Shown here one piece after another: positions 21,199 through 28,202 of a stretch of 28,202 nt of DNA. The DNA is from an uncultured Actinomycetes bacterium (GTDB taxonomy: Bacteria > Actinomycetota > Actinomycetes > Nanopelagicales > Nanopelagicaceae), in contig CAIXPV010000038.1 of the NCBI GenBank assembly GCA_903921405.1, positions 1 through 28,202 of the forward strand, given 5' to 3'. The notes beneath the pieces are model-generated. The model worked only from the letters and a program-made list of their open reading frames with translations, had not been told where the DNA came from and did no database searches. Both the position numbers and the translations under genes were made by a program. Each line of letters starts with the position of its first letter. The first letter of the stretch is position 1.

Positions 21199-23370
21199 CT
21201 AACCCTTGTCTAAATAGTCGGTAGATGCATCTTTAGCTAACTGCGCAATCTCTTGAGCTAGTCCAGGATAGCCAGATAAATCTGGCGATGCCGTAATTAT
21301 GCCTTCTGCATCGGCACGTGCGCGCTCAATTAACTCTTCATCACGCAAAACGCGAAGCAAACGAAGGTGAGAGCGCGTTCCTGATTGACTGGCACCTAGA
21401 ACATCTCCTTCTCGTCGTTGCTCAAGATCGATGCGTGAGAGTTCAAAGCCATCAAGAGTTGCAGCCACGGCATTGAGGCGCTCACGTGCAGGACTCTCTG
21501 GTGGAGCGCTCGTCACCAATAAACAGAGCCCAGCAGATGTTCCTCGGCCGACTCGACCTCGCAACTGATGCAGTTGAGAAACACCAAAACGATCCGCATC
21601 CATAATCACCATGACCGTTGCATTTGCTACGTCGACGCCTACTTCAATAACTGTCGTTGACACCAACACATCGATGGCGCCTTCTGCAAATGCGCGCATC
21701 GTTGCATCTTTAACCTCTGGAGTTTGACGTCCATGTAGATCTGCCACGCGTAACCCAGCTAAGGCATCTCCTGCTAGGCGAGGCGCTAACTCCTCCACTG
21801 AGGCAATATCCTTTGACTCTTGACCGAAGAGGAAATCAATATCCGAGCTCTCACTATCTGACGCCGAAATACGTGGGGCCACGATGTAGGCCTGGTGACC
21901 TTGTGCAACTTCCTCTCGAATTCGCGCCCACGCCCGTTCTAAGAAGGCTGGCTTTTCAAGCACTGAGATCACATGCGTCGTAATCGGGGAACGACCCAAT
22001 GGAAGTTCTCTCAATGTTGAAACATCTAGATCGCCAAAGACAGTCATAGCTACAGTTCGAGGAATTGGAGTGGCGGTCATGACTAGCAAGTGAGGAGGTT
22101 TAACCGCCTTTTCTTTAAGTGCATCACGCTGCTCCACGCCAAATCTGTGTTGTTCATCTACGACAATCAAGCCCAAATCAGCGAACTCTATTTTTTCACC
22201 GAGCAAGGCGTGCGTACCAACAATAATTCCAGCCTCACCACTTGCCGCCGATGACAACGCCGCTTTACGTGCTGCGACATTTTGTGAGCCGGTTATTAGA
22301 GTGATGCGAGTTGCACTTTTAGGACTATCTAACATTCCAGCACGGGCAAGCGGACCCAGAAGCTTTTCAAATGTTCGCACATGCTGGGCCGCTAAGACTT
22401 CAGTAGGTGCCAATAAGGCAGCTTGGCCACCGCTATCAACTACGGCCAACATTGCGCGCAGTGCGACAATAGTTTTGCCAGATCCAACTTCGCCCTGCAA
22501 TAGTCGATGCATAGGATGCGGCTGGGCTAGATCGCTTTCAATCTCTTTAATAACACCCAGCTGGCCGCCAGTTAAATCAAAAGGCAGGGCCAAATCAAAG
22601 GCTTCTAAAATTCCACCCTTCTTCACTGTACGAGAAACCGAATTCAATTTCTTTAGTTGAGCTCTTCGAAGCACCAACATTAACTGCAGTAAAAATGCCT
22701 CATCATAAGTAAGTCTCTCCCGTGCCGCATCGGCATGTTCTAAATCTGCGGGAGTGTGCAGTTGTACGAGTGCTTGCTGAAGGGTTGGAAAATTATGAGC
22801 AGTGCGAATCTCATCTGGAAGAAAGTCCTCGAGCTCATCCAAAGATGCAATTGCCATCTCAACGCATTGAGTGATTTTCCAGGAAGGCAGTTTGGACGTG
22901 GCCGCATAGACGGGCAAGTATTTTCCTGCAAATTTATCTACTGCATTATCAACATCCGACCCATCGGCAATCATCTGATAATCGGGGTGGGCTAACTGCT
23001 TCTTCGAATTAAACAGCCCTACCTTGCCAGCGAATAACCCTTGAGCACCGACCTTTAACTCTTTTTCGCGCCACGCTTGATTAAAAAATGTCAGTGATAA
23101 CTTATCGCTGCCATCGGTAACAATTACTTCTAAGATGCTTCCCTTACGGCCACGAATCTGGCGCGTGGTAGATGCAAAAACCTCCGCCAAGATGGTTATT
23201 TCATCGCCCTCTTTGAGCTCGGCAATATCGGATAGTTCACCCCGCACCATGTAGCGCCGTGGATAGTGGCGCAGTAAATCCCCCACCGTCTTGATTGCAA
23301 AGGCGTCATAGAGAACTTTTGCCGTGCGATCACCGACAACATTGCTCAGTTTGTTTTCTAAATCCCCCAC
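21199..23370 (-). CDS. recG: ATP-dependent DNA helicase RecG
   Basis: A 723-residue superfamily 2 helicase. The N-terminal wedge/OB-fold domain runs to about residue 230. Walker A GEVGSGKT is at 293-300, followed by the DEQH box (VDEQHRFG), VMTATPIPRT and the motif VI region QLRGRVGRG. It remodels stalled forks and Holliday junctions. The start is GTG, which falls inside the loop of a 7-bp hairpin at 23361-23379. It lies 38 nt after cydC without a terminator, so read-through from the cyd operon is possible. No Shine-Dalgarno is seen; GAGAAT 6 nt upstream is a weak -10-like sequence. Confidence 0.96.
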   Translation of the reverse strand: MGDLENKLSNVVGDRTAKVLYDAFAIKTVGDLLRHYPRRYMVRGELSDIAELKEGDEITILAEVFASTTRQIRGRKGSILEVIVTDGSDKLSLTFFNQAWREKELKVGAQGLFAGKVGLFNSKKQLAHPDYQMIADGSDVDNAVDKFAGKYLPVYAATSKLPSWKITQCVEMAIASLDELEDFLPDEIRTAHNFPTLQQALVQLHTPADLEHADAARERLTYDEAFLLQLMLVLRRAQLKKLNSVSRTVKKGGILEAFDLALPFDLTGGQLGVIKEIESDLAQPHPMHRLLQGEVGSGKTIVALRAMLAVVDSGGQAALLAPTEVLAAQHVRTFEKLLGPLARAGMLDSPKSATRITLITGSQNVAARKAALSSAASGEAGIIVGTHALLGEKIEFADLGLIVVDEQHRFGVEQRDALKEKAVKPPHLLVMTATPIPRTVAMTVFGDLDVSTLRELPLGRSPITTHVISVLEKPAFLERAWARIREEVAQGHQAYIVAPRISASDSESSDIDFLFGQESKDIASVEELAPRLAGDALAGLRVADLHGRQTPEVKDATMRAFAEGAIDVLVSTTVIEVGVDVANATVMVIMDADRFGVSQLHQLRGRVGRGTSAGLCLLVTSAPPESPARERLNAVAATLDGFELSRIDLEQRREGDVLGASQSGTRSHLRLLRVLRDEELIERARADAEGIITASPDLSGYPGLAQEIAQLAKDASTDYLDKG

Positions 23371-23379
23371 GAGGGGATT
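23361..23379. promoter_or_regulatory. Hairpin enclosing the recG start codon
   Basis: AATCCCC at 23361-23367 pairs perfectly with GGGGATT at 23373-23379 around a 5-nt loop at 23368-23372. The GTG start codon of recG (23368-23370 on the minus strand) occupies the loop. In RNA the structure could mask or present the start. It lacks a T-tract, so it is not a terminator for cydC. Confidence 0.45.
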
Positions 23380-23408
23380 CTCTCGCGTCTGCCGGGATTT
23401 GGCCCGAC

Positions 23409-24968
23409 TTAACGCTCCATAGTGAGAGTTTTATTGGCCTTTTCCCATCCCGAGTGGGTGATTACGATCGCTATTTTCTTAGCCAAATGAGTAGTAATCA
23501 CCCTTTCCAGGCGCATTGCTAGTTCGAAATCTAGATGCTCTGTGGGTTCATCCAATATATAGATTTCGGCTTCGGCAAGGAGGACTCGTGCAATAGCTAA
23601 GCGCTTTGCCTCTCCCCCAGAAATTATCCGGCCAAAATCACCGATGAGGGTATCTAGACCGTTATCGAGCTCACTGAGAAGTTGATCAAGTTCAACAAGA
23701 TGTAAAACGTGAAGAATCTGCGCATCGGTTGCATCCTGGTTTGCAATCCTTAAGTTCTCGCGCACGGTTGTGTTAAATATATGTGAACGCTGAACCGTTC
23801 CAACTATTCGCCCACTCACGTCGCTGAAACTACTGCGTTCTTGATAGTTGATTGTGAGCGAACCTTCATAAGGCAGCAATCCCAACAGCCCCATGGCAAG
23901 GGTTGATTTACCGCTTCCACTTGCACCACGAATCACTAAAAGTTCACCTGTATGTAATTCAAAACTTGTTGGTTTCATAAAAGGCTGATCCCACCAAACG
24001 CTGACATTGTCTGCGCATATCCGTGTGATTTCTTCATCGAAGATATTTTGACTGCCAGCATCTGCTTCTATTTTTATCAGTTCGCGCACTGATTGGGCCG
24101 ACATCAACATTTTGCCGGAAGCGAATAAATTTGGATACCAAGCAGTAATCGCCTCAAAAATAACGAGCGGTAAAAAGATGAGCATCGTTGTTTGAACCGC
24201 TGGGATTGGATGATGATTATTGAGAACTAGAGCTAGCCACGAGAAACCAACAACGCTTAATGCGATTGTAAAATTTGCCAGTGAAGAAAATCTCCACGTA
24301 ACCTTCAGTAAATCCTCTTCCTGATGGCGAATAGAGTCCTCTGCTGCCCGCGCCTGAGCTAAGTTGTCCGCTAAATAGCCGTAGATCAGCGCTTCAGTGA
24401 CACCATGAATCGATCCCTCTAGAATCTGCGTATATGCATTCTCGCTCTTTTCAATAGAGCGCGCGATTACCTGACTCTTTCGCGCAATTAATGCCGGGTA
24501 GATGAAAAGTAGCAAGGCACTTGCAGGTATCGAAAGAAATAGCGTCTGCGGACGGATCCAGAAGCCAAGTGCTACTCCAGCAAATAGGGAGATTATCGCC
24601 GAGGATGAGGGTAGTTTGACCCGCAGTTCGTACTCCTGCGCACGTTCCACATCATCAACGATCGTCTTAACACTCGTCCCACTATTAAAGGTACGGGCAA
24701 CTGCGATTGAACTGCTCACAAGGCTTTGATAAATACGTACGCGAAGCGCAGTGAGTCGACCAAATACTGCCTTGTGGCTGATTAATCTTTCACTATATCT
24801 GGCAACTGACCTAAAGATTCCAAAGAAACGAACCAAGACAATAGCAACGCTCAGAGTCAAGATCGGCGGATGCATCGATGCCATGGTTATCAACCATCCA
24901 CTTGAAATCGTTAAACCGATTCCTCCGATAAAGGCAAATGCCCCCAGTAAATAGGCAAGAAGCATCAT
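23409..24968 (-). CDS. cydC: ABC exporter subunit CydC (cytochrome bd assembly)
   Basis: A 519-residue half-transporter: six hydrophobic segments over about 1-290 and an ATPase domain from about 320. Walker A is GASGSGKST, the signature ISGGEAKRLAIAR, Walker B YILDEPTEHLD and the switch histidine is in ITHS. With CydD it forms the exporter of glutathione/cysteine or a haem-linked transporter required to assemble cytochrome bd. The N-terminus is short: hydrophobic residues begin immediately after two methionines. Its ATG overlaps the cydD stop by 4 nt (ATGA). The CydC assignment rather than CydD follows from order and from the GIGLTISSGWLI N-terminal segment. Confidence 0.9.
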   Translation of the reverse strand: MMLLAYLLGAFAFIGGIGLTISSGWLITMASMHPPILTLSVAIVLVRFFGIFRSVARYSERLISHKAVFGRLTALRVRIYQSLVSSSIAVARTFNSGTSVKTIVDDVERAQEYELRVKLPSSSAIISLFAGVALGFWIRPQTLFLSIPASALLLFIYPALIARKSQVIARSIEKSENAYTQILEGSIHGVTEALIYGYLADNLAQARAAEDSIRHQEEDLLKVTWRFSSLANFTIALSVVGFSWLALVLNNHHPIPAVQTTMLIFLPLVIFEAITAWYPNLFASGKMLMSAQSVRELIKIEADAGSQNIFDEEITRICADNVSVWWDQPFMKPTSFELHTGELLVIRGASGSGKSTLAMGLLGLLPYEGSLTINYQERSSFSDVSGRIVGTVQRSHIFNTTVRENLRIANQDATDAQILHVLHLVELDQLLSELDNGLDTLIGDFGRIISGGEAKRLAIARVLLAEAEIYILDEPTEHLDFELAMRLERVITTHLAKKIAIVITHSGWEKANKTLTMER

Positions 24969-26584
24969 GCGTTCACGCTCTTCTCAAAGCGCGCAATAAC
25001 ATCGCCGGCTTGAAGAACGCTGCGATCATGCGTTATACAAATAACTATCGCTCCAGCTGCTGCATATTTTCGAAGTTCATTCATGATGAGGTGGCTGCTC
25101 TTATCATCTAGATCGGCAGTAGGTTCATCTGCAATCAAGACTCGTGGATTAGTAATGAGAGATCTGGCAAGTGCAATCTTTCGTATCTGACCACCAGATG
25201 CGCAACTTCCTGCCTCACCCGAAAAGCCGATAGGTGTAGCTAGGCCTTGTGGCAGCTCGCCGATTTCAAGTCCACATCGTGATAGAGCTTGTTCAATATC
25301 GATATCACTAATGGTGGATGAGAGAGTTCGAAACTGGTGGGCAACATCGCCCGGTGCCAGAGCAGGATTTTGAGGAACCCAACCAACACTCTTAAACCAC
25401 GATGTCCTGCGCTCTGGTGTTATTTCAACGCCATCGGCCATCACAGAGCTCTGATTGTTAACGCCTAATAGATTCAAGGCAAAACTACTTTTTCCTACTC
25501 CTGATTCACCGATGATGAAGAAAATATCACCGGACTTAACCGTTTCGCCCAATATCACCGTGCGTGCGCGACCTGGAATATCTACAGACCATTCACTCCA
25601 TTGAATCGCAGATGTTGAGGAGAAATCTATAACTTCATCGACTACTGCAACCCTGCGTTGCTTCGCAATCTCACTTAACTGTGCAATTGCCTGCGTACCA
25701 TCTGCCGATGCGTGAAAGAGTGAGGCGGCATTACGTAACGGAAAATAGACTTCTGGGGCTAGTATCAAAATTGCAAGTGATGCAGTAAAACCTATATGTC
25801 CATCTACCAAACGCAAACCAATTGAAACGGCAATTAGTGCAACTGAGATCGTGGCGCACAGCTCTAGAGCAAGGGCCGAGAGAAAAGATATGCGCAGGAC
25901 TTTCATGGTCTCATCTGTATAGCGATCGCCCATTTCGGCAATTCGCGCCGGCTGGCTCTTATGTCTACCAAAGATTTTCAGTGTGACAAATCCACGCAAG
26001 GAGTCCTCAAAGTACTGTGAGAGCGAGCCCAAAGTTCTCCATTTTTTAGCAACTGAATCTGCGGTGTAGCGACCTATGAGAGCACCAAAGAGTGGGATGA
26101 GCGGCAAGGTAAAGATCGCAATGAAACCTGATATCGGATCTAAAAACATAATCGTGGTGATAACGACTACAGGTGTGATGCTCGCAAAAAACAGTTGTGG
26201 TACGAACCGTCCTAAATATATATCAAGTGAGTTGAGCCCCTTAATAAGCAACGAGCTCAGATGCGAAGCCGAAAGATTTTGAAAGGCATCCAACGTCGAG
26301 GTTATTTCACTTCGTAGCTGGGCTTTGATGCGTGAAGCTTGAAGGCTGCACCAGTATTCAAAAGCAGATTGAAAGAGGGATCTAAAAATCCAGGCGCAGG
26401 CAAGATATGCAAGAAGGGTGGCAGAGTTCGTCGATTTTTCAATAACTGACACTATTAGGGAGCTCAAAATGAGAGCGCTAATAACAATTGTCGCCGCCCA
26501 GATTAGCGCTGCGACAATTGATACGAAGAAAAGTCTGCGGCTACCACTCCTTGAGAGCAGTAGCCGCAGATCAACTGATTTCAC
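24965..26584 (-). CDS. cydD: ABC exporter subunit CydD (cytochrome bd assembly)
   Basis: A 539-residue half-transporter. Membrane segments fill about 1-310, then an ATPase domain with Walker A GESGVGKSS, Walker B VLIADEPTADLD and switch ITHD. The ABC signature is CASGGQ rather than LSGGQ; the core SGGQ is intact. With CydC it builds the heterodimeric exporter needed for functional cytochrome bd. It starts with GTG in a GTGA overlap with the cydB stop and ends in an ATGA overlap with cydC, so the three genes are translationally coupled. Order and family resemblance support CydD, although CydC and CydD are similar. Confidence 0.9.
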   Translation of the reverse strand: MKSVDLRLLLSRSGSRRLFFVSIVAALIWAATIVISALILSSLIVSVIEKSTNSATLLAYLACAWIFRSLFQSAFEYWCSLQASRIKAQLRSEITSTLDAFQNLSASHLSSLLIKGLNSLDIYLGRFVPQLFFASITPVVVITTIMFLDPISGFIAIFTLPLIPLFGALIGRYTADSVAKKWRTLGSLSQYFEDSLRGFVTLKIFGRHKSQPARIAEMGDRYTDETMKVLRISFLSALALELCATISVALIAVSIGLRLVDGHIGFTASLAILILAPEVYFPLRNAASLFHASADGTQAIAQLSEIAKQRRVAVVDEVIDFSSTSAIQWSEWSVDIPGRARTVILGETVKSGDIFFIIGESGVGKSSFALNLLGVNNQSSVMADGVEITPERRTSWFKSVGWVPQNPALAPGDVAHQFRTLSSTISDIDIEQALSRCGLEIGELPQGLATPIGFSGEAGSCASGGQIRKIALARSLITNPRVLIADEPTADLDDKSSHLIMNELRKYAAAGAIVICITHDRSVLQAGDVIARFEKSVNA

Positions 26585-27639
26585 TTATGCAGGGTATGGC
26601 TTACTGCATCTAAAACGCCATGATCTGGGTTAGAAATCTGTGAAGCACTGACGCGCTTACGGAAGACCCAGTAAGTCCAGCCCTGATAGATAAGCACGAG
26701 TGGGGTAAGAACTACAGCAACGTAGGTCATTACCTTCAATGTGTAGTCAGTGCTTGAGGCATTTGTGATTGTGAGATCAAACTGTGCACCAAGTGAGCTT
26801 GGCATTACCCGTGGATAGAGGGCGTAGAAGAGCGTTGACACAAATGTTGCAATTGCGCCAGCAGAGAAGATAAATGCCCATCCTTCTCGGCCAACCAAAT
26901 TCGCAGCCATTCCAGCGACCCATAACAAGGCGATGACAACTGAGAGGCTCAATACACGAACATTGATCTCGGCAAATAAGAGATTGGTCCATGTAAGGAA
27001 TCCAACGCATGAGACTGCTGCAACCAAGCCAGTAATCTTTGCAATTGAACGTGATCTCTCACGTATTCCACCTGTTGTCTTGAGCGATAAAAAGACTGCC
27101 CCATGCGTAAGGAAGACCGTCAAAGTTACTACTCCACCAAGTAATGCATAGGGATTCAAAAGATTGAAGAAGCCTCCAACGTATTCAAGTGAACCATTTG
27201 ATGCTTTCTCAATTGGAACACCTTTAACGATATTTGCAAAAGCGACGCCCCAGAGAAGAGCTGGAATCGCACTGCTAATGAGAATTGCAATATCCCAGCG
27301 CTGTCTCCATTGTGCCTTTCCATACTTGCTGCGATATTCAAAAGCCACACCGCGAACAATTAGAGAAACAAGAATCAGGAATAGTGGAAGATAGAAACCA
27401 CTAAAGAGTGTTGCATACCATTCGGGGAAGGCGGCAAAAGTGGCACCTCCCGCAACTAGCAGCCAGACCTCGTTGCCATCCCAGACGGGTCCAAGTGTCG
27501 TTAACACTGCACGACGATCGGCCTCGTTTCTAGAGACAAAGCGAAGAAGCATTCCAACTCCAAAGTCAAAACCTTCAAGAATAAAATATCCAACCCAAAG
27601 AACTGCAATGAGTAGGAACCACACTGTTTGAAATGTCAT
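26581..27639 (-). CDS. cydB: Cytochrome bd ubiquinol/menaquinol oxidase subunit II
   Basis: A 352-residue membrane protein with about nine hydrophobic segments. Family markers are GYFILEGFDFGVGML near 18-32 and PVWDGNEVWLLVAGGATFAAFPEWY near 53-77. It pairs with CydA in the quinol oxidase that reduces O2 to water at high affinity without pumping protons. Two in-frame ATGs are available, 27645 and 27639. The AAAGGAG at 27647-27653 is one base from the first but 7 nt from the second, so I place the start at 27639. It follows cydA by a short gap and overlaps cydD by 4 nt. Confidence 0.93.
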   Translation of the reverse strand: MTFQTVWFLLIAVLWVGYFILEGFDFGVGMLLRFVSRNEADRRAVLTTLGPVWDGNEVWLLVAGGATFAAFPEWYATLFSGFYLPLFLILVSLIVRGVAFEYRSKYGKAQWRQRWDIAILISSAIPALLWGVAFANIVKGVPIEKASNGSLEYVGGFFNLLNPYALLGGVVTLTVFLTHGAVFLSLKTTGGIRERSRSIAKITGLVAAVSCVGFLTWTNLLFAEINVRVLSLSVVIALLWVAGMAANLVGREGWAFIFSAGAIATFVSTLFYALYPRVMPSSLGAQFDLTITNASSTDYTLKVMTYVAVVLTPLVLIYQGWTYWVFRKRVSASQISNPDHGVLDAVSHTLHK

Positions 27640-27646
27640 GTTCATG

Positions 27647-27653
27647 CTCCTTT
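27647..27653 (-). promoter_or_regulatory. Shine-Dalgarno that decides the cydB start
   Basis: AAAGGAG on the minus strand sits in the cydA-cydB gap. The spacing is 1 nt to the ATG at 27645 and 7 nt to the ATG at 27639. Only the second distance is normal for ribosome binding. Confidence 0.7.
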
Positions 27654-27654
27654 C

Positions 27655-28202
27655 TTAGTAGGACATCACTAGTGGTTTATCGGATGAGCCACCCAATTGT
27701 GGGTCGGCATAATCGAGTTCTTCTGCCGGTCCCATTTTGATGACACGAAGGATTAGCCCAACTTCAATAAAGGCCAATATTCCGTAGAGAACGGTAAAGG
27801 CAATCATTGTGAATAGAACTGCTCCAGCAGAAACTACGGTGCTGACGCCATCGGCGGTTTTAATCAGTCCAAATACCGCCCATGGTTGACGCGCGGTCTC
27901 TGTAAAGATCCAACCGAATGAGTTTGCAAGTAGTGGCAAGAACGGCAATGAAATCATCGCTGGTGCAAACCACTTACCCTTTGGAGATCCACCTTTGCGC
28001 ATCTGCCACAGAGCAAGGAGTGCAAAGAAAGCTCCAATAAATCCAAAGCCGATCATTAATCTAAATGACCAATACGCCAGTGGAATATTCGGTGTGTAGT
28101 TTCCTGGCCCAAACTGCTTGTCGTATGAGGCCTCTAAATCGTTGACGCCTTCAACGACACCATTGAAGTCACCAGTAGACATAAAGGACAGCATCGATGG
28201 AA
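27655..28202 (-). CDS. cydA: Cytochrome bd oxidase subunit I (N-terminal part outside window)
   Basis: Only the C-terminal 182 residues or so are inside the window; the frame continues past the right edge, and the internal methionine at 28194 is not the start. The visible part contains PLAYWSFRLMIGFGF, where the methionine corresponds to the axial ligand of haem b558, and GWIFTETARQPW, the conserved quinol-oxidase motif (usually ExGRQPW; here the glycine is alanine). Three or four membrane segments are visible, and the protein ends in a polar tail. It is the catalytic haem-carrying subunit, oxidising quinol and reducing O2. It leads the cydABDC operon. Confidence 0.93.
   Translation of the reverse strand, partial: PSMLSFMSTGDFNGVVEGVNDLEASYDKQFGPGNYTPNIPLAYWSFRLMIGFGFIGAFFALLALWQMRKGGSPKGKWFAPAMISLPFLPLLANSFGWIFTETARQPWAVFGLIKTADGVSTVVSAGAVLFTMIAFTVLYGILAFIEVGLILRVIKMGPAEELDYADPQLGGSSDKPLVMSY

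Noticed and set aside
28195..28202. Methionine at 28194 as the cydA start
   Set aside because: The frame remains open to the window edge and the visible part matches only the C-terminal portion of CydA, so this methionine is internal.

Overview
The window is a stretch of chromosome from a member of the Actinomycetota. The evidence is gene order: coaD, a SepIVA-like gene, yceD, rpmF, rnc, smc, ftsY, amt, glnB, glnD, ffh, rpsP, khpA, rimM and trmD all lie on one strand, in the order I recall from mycobacteria and streptomycetes. By eye the base composition is only moderate in GC, and spacers are short with many 1-4 nt overlaps. That suggests a streamlined, lower-GC planktonic actinobacterium (for example Nanopelagicales/acI type). 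This placement is inference; no rRNA marker is present. I see no tRNA, rRNA, CRISPR array, insertion sequence, prophage or plasmid feature. No stretch over about 160 nt lacks a gene.

Layout: (1) 1-4248, + strand: the 3' part of an APC-family amino acid/amine permease ending in a clear intrinsic terminator, then a glutamine-synthetase-like gamma-glutamyl-amine ligase and an aldehyde dehydrogenase. (2) 4245-5951, - strand: a class I glutamine amidotransferase, convergent with the dehydrogenase and overlapping its stop codon, preceded by a diiron acyl-ACP desaturase-like gene. (3) 5990-8024: rpsP-khpA-rimM-trmD, ribosomal protein S16 plus RNA-binding and ribosome/tRNA maturation factors. (4) 8182-14526: the SRP GTPases Ffh and FtsY bracketing the nitrogen-control genes amt-glnB-glnD. 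A two-half-site GlnR-type box lies upstream of amt. (5) 14538-20587: smc, rnc, rpmF, yceD, a sepIVA-like gene and coaD (chromosome condensation, RNA processing, ribosome, septum, CoA). (6) 20617-23370: rsmD and recG. (7) 23409-28202: cydC, cydD, cydB and the 3' end of cydA, i.e. cytochrome bd oxidase and its assembly ABC exporter. From cydA down to the amidotransferase every gene is on the - strand, about 24 kb in one direction.

Functional links: the ligase, dehydrogenase, amidotransferase and perhaps the permease resemble the parts of a gamma-glutamylated polyamine/amine catabolic route, although no amine oxidase or transaminase is visible. GlnD, GlnK and Amt form an ammonium-sensing unit, and the GlnK T-loop tyrosine is intact. 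CydDC supports assembly of CydAB.

The most notable pattern is in translation starts. Six genes (ligase, amidotransferase, desaturase, glnD, smc, coaD) have a TAnnnT -10-like hexamer 6-7 nt before the start codon and no Shine-Dalgarno, as expected for leaderless mRNAs. Another set (rpsP, rpmF, rsmD, glnB, cydB) has good Shine-Dalgarno sequences. These allow the rpsP and cydB starts to be moved to more convincing positions than the longest open frames.
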